Positions 1 to 6,896 are shown, counted from the first letter of the stretch. The stretch is 7,386 nucleotides of DNA from Acidobacteriota bacterium (GCA_021827255.1 JAKAWO010000149.1:1-7386), one strand, 5' to 3'. Numbers and translations: made by a program. Notes: generated from the letters alone by a model not told the origin.

Positions 1-137
1 CTCATCTTCACCAATTCGTCGAATTTGATGTTGCACGGCACGATGACCGAATAAACGTGCATCTCCCGAATCCGCCGCGCAATGAGCTGCGTGTACTGCG
101 AGCCGAAATCAAGGACAACAATAGGCGATTGGGTCAT
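1..137 (-). CDS. guaA: GMP synthase (glutamine-hydrolysing), N-terminal fragment
   Basis: Only the first 45 codons are inside the window; the gene continues past the left edge. GMP synthase converts XMP to GMP using ATP and ammonia released from glutamine, the last step of guanine nucleotide synthesis in the cytosol. The visible part is the start of the class I glutamine amidotransferase domain: residues 5-24 contain PIVVLDFGSQYTQLIARRIR, which is close to the textbook GuaA N-terminus, followed by a beta-strand region (VYSVIVPCN). The catalytic Cys-His-Glu triad and the ATP-pyrophosphatase domain lie outside the window. The ATG at 137-135 is preceded by a G-rich stretch (GGGGGG) that could serve as a weak ribosome-binding site. 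It lies 56 bp downstream of the small winged-helix-like gene and may be the distal part of the nfo-leuS cluster. Confidence 0.95.
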   Translation of the reverse strand, partial: MTQSPIVVLDFGSQYTQLIARRIREMHVYSVIVPCNIKFDELVKM

Positions 138-193
138 TGGCCCCCCACGCGATAAAGTCGTTCCTGAGACCACGCTGGCGGCAGCCTCTTACG

Positions 194-448
194 TCACTTG
201 ATGGCGGCCGTGCCCCTGGGCGTAAGTCTGTAAAGCCCCCTGCCGGCACGGGTCATATAACCGGCCTGCTGCAGGTTGCTGAGATAGCTGCGAACGGCGT
301 GATAGTAGGCGGGCCGACCGTGAGTAACCTTAAGGGCAGGCGGGTTCAAGTGGATGAACGCGGAGGTCCTCTTGCAGATGTCCACACTGCGGGCCGTACC
401 CCCCAGGTCTTGTACGCTTTTGAGAATTGCCAGCTCCCATGCCCTCAT
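194..448 (-). CDS. Small winged-helix-like protein of unknown function
   Basis: I do not recognise a named family for this 84-residue protein. The visible pattern is that of a winged helix-turn-helix domain: helix 1 at about residues 3-16 (WELAILKSVQDLG), a short second helix (about 20-32), a recognition-type helix at about 46-63 (PAYYHAVRSYLSNLQQAGYM) and a wing hairpin at about 66-79 (RAGRGLYRLTPRG). The 'LxxAGYMxRxGRGxYxLTPxG' style of ending resembles winged-helix domains in Mrr N-termini and in small transcription factors. Nothing else is attached: no effector, nuclease or membrane segment. The start is supported by GGAGG nine bases upstream. It sits between leuS (59 bp upstream) and guaA (56 bp downstream) in the same direction. 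DNA binding is inferred from the fold pattern only; its target and ligand are unknown. Confidence 0.65.
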   Translation of the reverse strand: MRAWELAILKSVQDLGGTARSVDICKRTSAFIHLNPPALKVTHGRPAYYHAVRSYLSNLQQAGYMTRAGRGLYRLTPRGTAAIK

Positions 449-457
449 TGACTTGGT

Positions 458-462
458 CCTCC
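458..462 (-). promoter_or_regulatory. Ribosome-binding site of the small winged-helix-like gene
   Basis: On the minus strand GGAGG stands nine bases before the ATG at 448. It is a near-consensus Shine-Dalgarno sequence, stronger than anything in front of leuS or guaA. It is the main support that this short reading frame is a real gene starting at that codon. Confidence 0.6.
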
Positions 463-507
463 GTCACGCACCGGGTAAATCCCGCGATACGCCAATTGGC
501 CGATCAC

Positions 508-3006
508 TCAATCGCCCAATACGATGTTCACCAGCTTCTGCGGCACGACGATAATTTTGACGACCTTCTTTCCATTCAGGTGGCGCATGACCTTTTCATC
601 CGCCAAAGCGAGCTGGCGAATTTCCTCTTCGCTGGCGCCCACGGCCACGCGGACGTGGGCCCGCGTTTTGCCGTTAATCTGCACCGGCAGTTCAAGCTCT
701 TCTTCAGCCGCCAGTCCGGGGTCATAGGCCGGCCAAGGAACCCTCAAGATCGGTTCCGAATGCCCTAGCGCCTCCCAAAGCTCATCCGCAAGGTGGGGCG
801 CAAAGGGTGAAAGCGAAATCACCAACAGTTCAACCGCAGCTCGAAAAACCTGCTCGCAAATCTTTCCTGCCGCAAACGCCCCCTCTGATTCCGCCAGCGC
901 GTTGGCGAGTTCCATGCACATGGCGATATCGGTGTTGTAGTGCCAGCGGAATTCCATGTCCTCGGTGACGTGCCGCAGGACCTGGTGAGCCTTGCGAAGC
1001 AACTGGCGCTCTTCGCCATTGAGACTTTGGGGAGTCGGCGCAGGTCCAGAACTGCCAACCTTTAAGACTTCAAGTGTTACTTGATGTTTTGCCACAAGCC
1101 TATAAGCGCGATTCAGAAATCGCCAGGCGCCTTCGATACCCGCATCCGACCAGTCCAGATCCTTCTCCGGCGGCGCCGCGAACATCATGTAAAGCCGGAC
1201 GGTGTCCGCGCCATACTTCTCGCACATCTCAGTCGGGTCCACCACGTTGCCCTTGGATTTGGACATCGCCGAGCCGTCTTTGAGCACCATGCCCTGCGTG
1301 AACAGCCGCGCGACCGGCTCGGAAAAATCCACCAGGCCGATGTCCTGCATCACCTTGGTGAAAAACCGCATATAAATCAGGTGGAGAATGGCGTGCTCAA
1401 TCCCGCCAATATATTGATCCACCGGGAACCAGTAGCGGACCGCATCCTGGCTGAAGGGAGCGGTCGCGTTTTGAGGGTCCGTATAACGATAGAAGTACCA
1501 CGACGAATCCACAAACGTATCCATCGTGTCCGTCTCGCGCCGCGCGTGGCCTCCGCAGCGCGGACACGAAGCATCCACAAATTCCGGTACCGTCTCGAGC
1601 GGCGATCTTCCCTGCCCGGTCAATTTGACTGCCGGCGGCAGCACCACGGGCAAGTCCTCTTCAGGAACCGGGACAAGGCCGCATCGGTCGCAATAAAGCA
1701 TCGGGATCGGCGTTCCCCAATAACGCTGGCGGGAAATTCCCCAGTCCTTAATTCGGTACTGGATGGTTCCCTGCCCAACGCCTTGCGCCTCAGCGTCACG
1801 TGTCATCTTTTGAATCGCGTCTTCCGAGCCGAGACCTGAATACTTCCCAGAGTCCACGAGCCAACCATATTCGACGAATGCTTCTGGCTCTTTAAGTTTT
1901 TTAGATTCGGGTACAATGACGGTTTTAATCGGCAAAGCGTAGGTTGTGCAGAACTCGAAGTCGCGCTGATCGTGCGCGGGAACGGCCATGACGGCGCCGG
2001 TGCCGTATTCGGTCACAACAAAATTGGCAAGCCAGACCGGAACCAGCTCATGGCTAAATGGATTGCGGGCCATAAAACCCGTATTCGCGCCCGCCTTTTC
2101 AAGATTGACCTCCGCTCGGGCGCGCGCCGAGGACGCCTTAATCCGGTCGGCATCCGCGCGGAGCGTGTGCGGAGACTTTGAGCGAGCGATAAGTTTTTCC
2201 ACGATGGGGTGATCTGGCGCGACAAAAACCGCCGTGCAGCCGAAGATCGTGTCCACTCGCGTGGTGAAAACCCGCAGCGGCTCATCGCACCCTTCCACGG
2301 GAAATTGCACCAAGGCTCCCGCCGACTTTCCAATCCAGTTACGTTGCATGGTGAGGACGCGCTCCGGCCATCGGACCAGATGCTTCATGTCCTCGAGCAG
2401 GCGGTCGGCGTACTCGGTGATTTTCAGAAACCATTGTTCAAGCTCTTTTTCGATAACCGGCGTCTCTTCGTGCCGCCAGCAACAGCCATTCACCACCTGC
2501 TCGTTGGCCAGGACGGTCTCGCACTGTGGGCACCAGTTGACGCGGCTCTTTTTCCGGTAGGCTAAGCCCCGCTCGTACATCTTGAGAAAGAGCCACTGGT
2601 TCCAGCGATAATATTCCGGCGTGCAGGTGGCGATTTCCCGCCGCCAGTCGTAGGTGAAGCCGAGGCGCTTCAACTGGCCGCGCATGACCTCGATGTTGGA
2701 AAATGTCCAATCCCGAGGAGGCTGCCCGTGCTTGATGGCGGCGTTTTCCGCCGGCAATCCAAAAGCATCCCAGCCCATCGGATGAATCACATTGAAGCCC
2801 TTCATCCACATATACCGCGCCAGCGCGTCGCCGAGCGTGTAGTTGCGAACGTGCCCCATGTGCAGGGCGCCCGAAGGATACGGCAGCATTTCGAGGACGT
2901 AATACTTCCTGCGAGCGGGATCAGCGTCGGCATCGAAAAGCTTCAGCTCGGCCCAGCGCCGCTGCCACTTCGCTTCGATTTGTTGCGGGTCGTAGTTTGC
3001 ATCCAT
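508..3006 (-). CDS. leuS: Leucyl-tRNA synthetase
   Basis: This class I synthetase charges tRNA-Leu with leucine in the cytosol. The 832 residues form a complete bacterial-type LeuRS. The HIGH motif is HMGH at 49-52. A zinc ribbon is suggested by CPQC (159-162) with CCWRH (175-179). The CP1 editing domain shows the threonine-rich TTRVDT (248-253) and GTGAVMAVPAHDQRDFEF around D346. Next come ISRQRYWGTPIP (about 424-435), a second pair of Cys doublets (C439/C442, C481/C484), MDTFVDSSWYFYRY (about 495-508), MSKS (581-584), the anticodon-binding helical domain (about 630-760) and the C-terminal domain ending in KIIVVPQKLVNIVL. The large leucine-specific insertion found before KMSKS in E. coli is absent, as only a short KDGS loop is present. 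Two small departures from consensus are Ala instead of Lys before MSKS, and Val instead of Pro in the TTRPDT motif. The ATG gives the typical MDANYDPQQIEAKWQ start; no clear ribosome-binding site precedes it. It lies 64 bp after nfo. Confidence 0.98.
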   Translation of the reverse strand: MDANYDPQQIEAKWQRRWAELKLFDADADPARRKYYVLEMLPYPSGALHMGHVRNYTLGDALARYMWMKGFNVIHPMGWDAFGLPAENAAIKHGQPPRDWTFSNIEVMRGQLKRLGFTYDWRREIATCTPEYYRWNQWLFLKMYERGLAYRKKSRVNWCPQCETVLANEQVVNGCCWRHEETPVIEKELEQWFLKITEYADRLLEDMKHLVRWPERVLTMQRNWIGKSAGALVQFPVEGCDEPLRVFTTRVDTIFGCTAVFVAPDHPIVEKLIARSKSPHTLRADADRIKASSARARAEVNLEKAGANTGFMARNPFSHELVPVWLANFVVTEYGTGAVMAVPAHDQRDFEFCTTYALPIKTVIVPESKKLKEPEAFVEYGWLVDSGKYSGLGSEDAIQKMTRDAEAQGVGQGTIQYRIKDWGISRQRYWGTPIPMLYCDRCGLVPVPEEDLPVVLPPAVKLTGQGRSPLETVPEFVDASCPRCGGHARRETDTMDTFVDSSWYFYRYTDPQNATAPFSQDAVRYWFPVDQYIGGIEHAILHLIYMRFFTKVMQDIGLVDFSEPVARLFTQGMVLKDGSAMSKSKGNVVDPTEMCEKYGADTVRLYMMFAAPPEKDLDWSDAGIEGAWRFLNRAYRLVAKHQVTLEVLKVGSSGPAPTPQSLNGEERQLLRKAHQVLRHVTEDMEFRWHYNTDIAMCMELANALAESEGAFAAGKICEQVFRAAVELLVISLSPFAPHLADELWEALGHSEPILRVPWPAYDPGLAAEEELELPVQINGKTRAHVRVAVGASEEEIRQLALADEKVMRHLNGKKVVKIIVVPQKLVNIVLGD

Positions 3007-3070
3007 AAAGGTAGTTAATGGTCAATGGTTCGGAGTCAGGAAGCCCTCGCGCCCCGTGGCGGTCTGTCCT

Positions 3071-3949
3071 TCACCTTGGACTCTTAACTTTCGACGGCGA
3101 ACTTCTCTCTCCCGCCAGTTTCCTCATCACGCTCAAATTCCGTTTGTCATCGCCTGGCCGGTCCATCGGCGTCTCGCAAATAAAGGGGATATTCCTCAGC
3201 CGCCGATGGCATACGATCCGCCGGAAACCTTCCACTCCAATCTTTCCCTTTCCAATGTGCTCGTGCCGGTCGGAGTGCGACTCGAAATCCGTCTTTGAAT
3301 CATTCGCGTGAATCAACCGAACCATCGCCAACCCGATCGTTTCATCCATTAGTTGAAGTGTTTCTTTAAGTCCTGCCGCCGTGTTGATCTGATACCCTGC
3401 CTCAAAGCAATGCGCAGTGTCAATGCAGGCTCCCACAGGCAACTGACGCTCAGCGCCCTGGATGATTTCTGCTACCTCTTCAAACGTCCGCCCGATCACC
3501 GATCCCTGCCCCGCCGTATTCTCGATCAGGATCCTCAGCCCATCCATCTTAAAACCGCTCGCGGCCTCTCGCAGGGACTCGATTGAGTTTCGGATCGCAG
3601 TGGAGGGCTTCGTGTCCCCCGCGCTGCCGGGATGAGTGACCAAGTAATCGGCGCCGAGCGCGAGCGCCCGCGCAATTTCACCGCGAAAAGCCTTTAACGA
3701 TTTGCCGCGAATCGAGGAGCTTGCCGAAGCCAGGTTAATCAAATAGTTGTCGTGGATCACTAAGGGCGACAGTCCGTAAGCCGCGCGGACCTCGCGGAAC
3801 CTGGCGCACGCTTCCGCGGACGGCGGGCGCGAAAGCCAGCCCCGCGGATTCGCCGAGAACATCTGGAAGGTGTCGCAGCCGATCTCTTTGGCGCGATGGG
3901 CCGCATTCTCCAGCGCGCCGGCAATCGAAGTGTGAACGCCAACCTTCAC
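3071..3949 (-). CDS. nfo: Endonuclease IV (AP endonuclease family 2)
   Basis: Endonuclease IV cuts the DNA backbone 5' of abasic sites and removes 3' blocking groups in base excision repair. The 292-residue protein is a full-length TIM-barrel member of the family (E. coli Nfo has 285). All nine metal ligands of the trinuclear zinc centre can be matched by motif: H66 (HDNY), H106 (THPG), E143 (ENTAGQG), D177 and H180 (CIDTAH), H214 (HANDSK), D227 and H229 (SDRHEHIGKG) and E259 (CETP). The protein is therefore expected to be active. The tail after about 275 is basic and Ser/Pro-rich and probably disordered. The start codon is GTG, supported by AGGAG seven bases upstream and by MKVGVHTSIAGALENA being the usual N-terminus. 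A promoter candidate lies about 30 bp upstream. nfo is the first gene of the minus-strand cluster, 64 bp ahead of leuS. Confidence 0.97.
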   Translation of the reverse strand: MKVGVHTSIAGALENAAHRAKEIGCDTFQMFSANPRGWLSRPPSAEACARFREVRAAYGLSPLVIHDNYLINLASASSSIRGKSLKAFRGEIARALALGADYLVTHPGSAGDTKPSTAIRNSIESLREAASGFKMDGLRILIENTAGQGSVIGRTFEEVAEIIQGAERQLPVGACIDTAHCFEAGYQINTAAGLKETLQLMDETIGLAMVRLIHANDSKTDFESHSDRHEHIGKGKIGVEGFRRIVCHRRLRNIPFICETPMDRPGDDKRNLSVMRKLAGERSSPSKVKSPR

Positions 3950-3956
3950 TCCGCTT

Positions 3957-3961
3957 CTCCT
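3957..3961 (-). promoter_or_regulatory. Ribosome-binding site fixing the GTG start of nfo
   Basis: AGGAG on the minus strand is seven bases before the GTG at 3949 and decides this non-ATG start. It is half of a short inverted repeat (CTCCT-A-AGGAG on the plus strand, 3957-3967). In mRNA a weak four-pair hairpin with a three-base loop could cover the Shine-Dalgarno sequence, but it is probably too short to matter. Confidence 0.6.
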
Positions 3962-3978
3962 AAGGAGTTTAATCGCTC

Positions 3979-4008
3979 ATCGTAGCAAACGTTCGTCGGA
4001 GGCGTCAA
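3979..4008 (-). promoter_or_regulatory. Candidate sigma70-like promoter for nfo-leuS-wHTH-guaA
   Basis: Read on the minus strand, TTGACG (4008-4003, five of six matches to the -35 consensus) is followed after 18 bases by TACGAT (3984-3979, four of six matches to the -10 consensus). Transcription would begin near 3972, giving a leader of about 22 bases that contains the AGGAG ribosome-binding site and the GTG start of nfo. Position and spacing are good, but the call rests on sequence match alone. Confidence 0.45.
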
Positions 4009-4207
4009 CGAAGCAGGGCTGCACCATGCTGGGGCAGACCCATGTTATGCTGATGGCGCCAGTTCCTTTCAGGGCGAGTGCGCTGGGCGGGCATGGCGCA
4101 GAACAGTTGCCCAAAGAATGCAGGATCAATTGACGCCATGCCGGAAATCAGCCGTTTCCCCATATAGGTTCAATTCAGTCTTTCGCGCCACCGCCGGAGA
4201 AATAAAG

Positions 4208-4241
4208 GAAGGAGAGTTTGCCGTTCTTGGAATCCTCCTTC
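4208..4241. repeat. Inverted repeat upstream of the palindrome
   Basis: GAAGGAG (4208-4214) and CTCCTTC (4235-4241) are perfect seven-base arms around a 20-base loop. The structure ends four bases before the 16-bp palindrome. There is no T-run after it, so it does not look like a classical intrinsic terminator. It could be chance in a purine-rich stretch. Confidence 0.3.
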
Positions 4242-4245
4242 GCTC

Positions 4246-4261
4246 TGTCGGCGCGCCGACA
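4246..4261. repeat. Perfect 16-bp palindrome, copy 1
   Basis: TGTCGGCGCGCCGACA equals its own reverse complement. An identical copy is at 6897-6912, and the identity extends by one base on each side (CTGTCGGCGCGCCGACAT), so 18 bp are shared although the surrounding sequence differs. This copy is upstream of aroF in non-coding DNA. Plausible roles are the operator of a dimeric regulator, a highly iterated intergenic palindrome of the genome, or a small REP-like element. The sequence alone does not decide between them. Confidence 0.85.
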
Positions 4262-4291
4262 TTTGGATGCGTTACTTGAGGTTAGCCGGAC

Positions 4292-4320
4292 TTGGAATAG
4301 TTAAAGCAATACCTTATATC
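4292..4320 (+). promoter_or_regulatory. Weak candidate promoter for aroF and the lipoprotein gene
   Basis: TTGGAA (4292-4297, four of six matches to the -35 consensus) is followed after exactly 17 bases by TATATC (4315-4320, four of six matches to the -10 consensus). This lies in the most AT-rich part of the intergenic region. Transcription from here would give a leader of about 155 bases before the aroF ATG. The element begins 30 bases downstream of the palindrome, so a protein bound there would sit just upstream of the -35 box. The match is modest and other start points are possible. Confidence 0.28.
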
Positions 4321-4482
4321 TTTCGCCGCAGCCCGTTCGTGGCTCCAGTTCGCTCCTCAATTTCGCCTGTTCTCTGGCCGGTGATCCCACAGGAGTTTTG
4401 GCTTCGATTGCTTTGGTCTGCGCACCTGAATTAAACTAAGGCGGTTGGGCGGAAAGCCGACGCCAGCCGCAGCAGGTTTGCC

Positions 4483-5547
4483 ATGCTCATTGTCATGAAG
4501 CCACAGGCGACGGAAGAGGACATCCGCCATGTCACGGCAAAAATCGAAGCCATGGGCTTGCGAGCCCACGCCATCCCCGGCGCGCAACGTACCGCCATCG
4601 GCATCACTGGAAATCCCGGGCCGCTTGAGCCGGCGGAGTTCGAAACCTTGCCGGGCGTCGCCGAGGCGATTCGCGTTTCCAAGCCTTACAAGCTCGTCAG
4701 CCGGGAAGTAAAAAAGGAGGATTCGGTCATCGCCATTGGCCCCGCCGAGTCCGGCGTGAAGATCGGGGGGCGCGAACTTGCCATCATTGCCGGGCCCTGC
4801 GCGGTGGAAAACCGCGAGCAGTTGCTGGCAGCCGCCGAAGCGGTCAAAAAGGCTGGAGCGCGGCTATTGCGCGGCGGCGCCTTCAAACCCCGCACCTCGC
4901 CTTACAGCTTTCAGGGCCTGGGCAAGGAAGGCCTCGAAATCCTGGCGGAAGCCCGCCGGCAATTCGGCCTGATGATCGTTACGGAGACGGTTGACCCAGA
5001 GAACTGCGACCTAGTCGAGGATTATGCTGACGTCCTGCAGGTAGGCGCTCGCAATATGCAAAATTTTTCGCTGCTCAAACGGGTGGGACGGTCCAAAAAG
5101 CCCGTGCTTCTCAAGCGGGGCATGTCCGCGACCCTGGAGGAGTTCCTCATGGCGGCGGAATACGTCCTCGCCGAGGGCAACTATAACCTGATCTTGTGCG
5201 AGCGAGGAGTACGCACCTTCGCTGACCATACCCGTAACACGCTTGACCTGAGCATGATTCCCGCCGTCAAGGTTTTATCCCATCTGCCCATCATTGTTGA
5301 TCCCAGCCACGGCACCGGAAAGCGGGATAAGGTCATTCCACTAGCGCGAGCCGCCATTGCCGCCGGCGCTGACGGCTTGATGGTCGAGGTCCATTCGAAT
5401 CCCGACCAAGCCCTCTCTGACGGCTACCAGTCCCTTTTCCCTGGCCAGTTTCAAGAATTGATGGAACAGATCAGCGCTATTGGCGCGGTTTTGGCGCGGA
5501 CCGTCGGAACAACGCCGGCGATGAACGTGGCTGGGCGGCGTCAATGA
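4483..5547 (+). CDS. aroF: 3-deoxy-7-phosphoheptulonate (DAHP) synthase, type I-beta with N-terminal ferredoxin-like domain
   Basis: The enzyme joins phosphoenolpyruvate and erythrose 4-phosphate into DAHP, the first step of the shikimate pathway to aromatic amino acids, in the cytosol. The 354 residues fall into a ferredoxin-like (ACT-like) regulatory domain (about 1-70, starting MLIVMKPQATEEDI) and a TIM-barrel catalytic domain (about 80-340). Metal ligands match the Thermotoga maritima enzyme with a constant offset of four: C106 (AGPCAVE), H276 (DPSHGTGKRD), E302 (VEVHSNPDQA) and D313 (LSDG). PEP-site residues are in RGGAFKPRTSPYSFQG (R130, K135), with QVGARNMQNF (about 186-195), LLKRGM (209-214) and ERGVRTF (240-246). 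In T. maritima the N-terminal domain mediates tyrosine inhibition; the same is likely but not shown here. The ATG is preceded by the imperfect AGCAGG. The stop overlaps the next start (ATGA, 5544-5547). The name aroF follows common usage for this subclass. Confidence 0.97.
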   Translation: MLIVMKPQATEEDIRHVTAKIEAMGLRAHAIPGAQRTAIGITGNPGPLEPAEFETLPGVAEAIRVSKPYKLVSREVKKEDSVIAIGPAESGVKIGGRELAIIAGPCAVENREQLLAAAEAVKKAGARLLRGGAFKPRTSPYSFQGLGKEGLEILAEARRQFGLMIVTETVDPENCDLVEDYADVLQVGARNMQNFSLLKRVGRSKKPVLLKRGMSATLEEFLMAAEYVLAEGNYNLILCERGVRTFADHTRNTLDLSMIPAVKVLSHLPIIVDPSHGTGKRDKVIPLARAAIAAGADGLMVEVHSNPDQALSDGYQSLFPGQFQELMEQISAIGAVLARTVGTTPAMNVAGRRQ

Positions 5548-6710
5548 CTGCCAAGGGCCCTTGCGGCTCACGGCGCGCCCGTCAGAGCCCGGCGGGACAA
5601 GCTAAACGATTACCGTTTTGGTCGCCCTTGCGGCTCGTGGTGGCTGCGGCAGCCCTCAGCTCATGCCGACCTGCGCTTCCCCCGCCCAACCCTTACCTGG
5701 CGTTTGTTGCCTGCAACCAAAGCAGCACGGTTGCGGTGGTGGACCTGGCGCAGCTCCGCACCATCGCCTCAATCCCCGTGGCTCCAGGGTTGCTCCAGGT
5801 TGCGGCTCGCCCCGGCGCTCACCAAATCTATGCTCTCTCAGGGAGCGGCGCTATCGCCGTGATCGGCTTCCCCGCCCTTAGAGTTGTCCGAACGATAACC
5901 ATCGGGCCCTCGGCCACCCGCATGGCGTTTTCTCGAGATGGGAAGAAGGCTTACGTTCTTGATTCGGAGGACGGCCGAGTCGCCATCCTGGATGCTTCGA
6001 GCGCGGCAGTGACGGGTACGATCGAGCTCCGGAAAGGGATATCAAATTTCGCCCTTGCTCCTAACGGCAAGACGCTTGTGGCGAGCGACGCCGCCGACAA
6101 CCGCCTGCTCATCGTGAGCACGGACTCTGGAAAAACGATGGCGAGCGTCGAGGTGGGGAAAAAACCTGGCCCCCTGGACATCCTTCCCGACGGCTCAAAA
6201 GTGTTTGTCGCTGACACCGGTGAGGACAAGGTGTCGGTGGTGGATATCAACTCGCGCCAGCTCCTCTCCAATATTGAAATCGGCGCGCCGCCGAGCGTTA
6301 TGGCTCTCAAGCCGGATGGAGGAGAACTGTTCGTTTTCGCCGATCGAGCGTCCACCATGAGTATTGTGGATACTTCGGCGGACAACGTCGAGCAGAGCTT
6401 CCCAACCGGCAAGGACCCAGTGGGCGCTCGGTTCACGCCCGACTCCGAGCGGATGTACGTCCTGACTTCCCAAGACAGACTGGTGACGTTCTTCGACGTC
6501 GCCAACCGTTCCGTGCTGGCTGCGATCCCCATCGGGACGGTTCCGGATGCGCTGGCGCTGACCCCCGACGGCCGGTTTCTCGCCGTAGGTGGTCGCACCT
6601 CGGGAACTTTGGTCATCCTCCGAACCAATCCTCCTGGCCTGATAACCGAGATTCCGGCCGGTGCTCGCCCGGTGGACGTTGTCATTCCAGGCTGGCTGCG
6701 CCCGAAATAG
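5544..6710 (+). CDS. Predicted lipoprotein with YVTN-type beta-propeller repeats
   Basis: The 388-residue protein has an Arg/Lys-rich N-terminus, a hydrophobic stretch (about 29-40) and a lipobox, LSSC, with Cys41 as the likely lipidated residue. It is therefore expected to be anchored to a membrane outside the cytosol. After a Pro-rich linker (42-50) come about eight tandem units of about 42 residues, each of the form 'YVxxxxxxxVxVVDxxxxxxxxxIxxGxxPxxxxxxPDG', as in FVADTGEDKVSVVD (about 226-239). Such repeats form seven- or eight-bladed propellers that usually bind proteins or ligands. No catalytic residues, heme-binding CXXCH or additional domains are seen, so the function is open. The ATG overlaps the aroF stop by four bases, which suggests translational coupling; the ribosome-binding site is weak (GGGCGGCG). 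The n-region before the hydrophobic stretch is long (about 28 residues). A GTG at 5637 is a possible later start but would leave a very short signal peptide and has no ribosome-binding site. Confidence 0.85.
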   Translation: MTAKGPCGSRRARQSPAGQAKRLPFWSPLRLVVAAAALSSCRPALPPPNPYLAFVACNQSSTVAVVDLAQLRTIASIPVAPGLLQVAARPGAHQIYALSGSGAIAVIGFPALRVVRTITIGPSATRMAFSRDGKKAYVLDSEDGRVAILDASSAAVTGTIELRKGISNFALAPNGKTLVASDAADNRLLIVSTDSGKTMASVEVGKKPGPLDILPDGSKVFVADTGEDKVSVVDINSRQLLSNIEIGAPPSVMALKPDGGELFVFADRASTMSIVDTSADNVEQSFPTGKDPVGARFTPDSERMYVLTSQDRLVTFFDVANRSVLAAIPIGTVPDALALTPDGRFLAVGGRTSGTLVILRTNPPGLITEIPAGARPVDVVIPGWLRPK

Positions 6711-6850
6711 CGACGGAAAGTTTTTGGAAACGTGATCCGTCTCTCTTCTAAGGGCTGCTTGGCAAACCTCGGCTCGACCCGGGTCAAAGGGTTTGTGGTG
6801 GCGCGAGACCTCTGGATATTTCCAGGTGATTCACCGGCGTCATCCCCTGG

Positions 6851-6879
6851 AAGTTTCGGCTAAGCTTAAAGTGAAACTT
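6851..6879. terminator. Possible weak terminator hairpin
   Basis: AAGTTTC and GAAACTT form perfect seven-base arms around a 15-base loop that itself contains the palindrome TAAGCTTA. It lies between two converging genes, where a bidirectional terminator is expected. The stem is AT-rich and has no long T-run, so the call is weak. The neighbouring hairpin at 6812-6825 is an alternative. Confidence 0.22.
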
Positions 6880-6896
6880 TAACTCAGCAGCATGGC

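Larger units (their letters stand above)
3950..4482. other. 533-bp divergent intergenic region between nfo and aroF
   Basis: No convincing protein or RNA gene is seen. From the nfo side it holds the nfo ribosome-binding site and promoter candidate. Next is a stretch (about 4021-4190) without clear signals, apart from a short frame beginning ATG at 4138 that encodes MPEISRFPI and then stops. An inverted repeat follows (GAAGGAG 4208-4214 with CTCCTTC 4235-4241, 20-base loop), then a perfect 16-bp palindrome (4246-4261) and a weak promoter candidate for aroF (4292-4320). A 55-codon open frame (4267-4434) is rich in aromatic residues at its end but lacks a ribosome-binding site. A hairpin follows at 4440-4464 (eight pairs including one G-T, with one bulge). 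The aroF ribosome-binding site is the imperfect AGCAGG at 4471-4476. The region is unusually long for such a compact neighbourhood, which leaves room for leader-based regulation of aroF. Confidence 0.6.

Noticed and set aside
1081..1839. A 252-codon open frame on the plus strand inside leuS
   Set aside because: It is Arg/His-rich, antisense to the catalytic core of LeuRS, and has no domain signal. It is explained by the codon usage of leuS.
4218..4304. A 28-codon frame starting with TTG after the strong Shine-Dalgarno-like AAGGAG
   Set aside because: It runs through the palindrome, has no recognisable product and depends on a rare start codon. The purine-rich stretch is equally explained as one arm of the inverted repeat at 4208-4241.
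5544..6710. Cytochrome cd1 or another redox role for the propeller protein
   Set aside because: YVTN-type repeats resemble the heme d1 propeller, but there is no CXXCH motif or cytochrome domain and no denitrification neighbour.
5951..6787. A 278-codon open frame on the minus strand opposite the propeller lipoprotein gene
   Set aside because: It is antisense to a well-supported gene, and its translation is Ser/Arg/Thr/Pro-rich without any recognisable motif. Long antisense frames are common in GC-rich genes.
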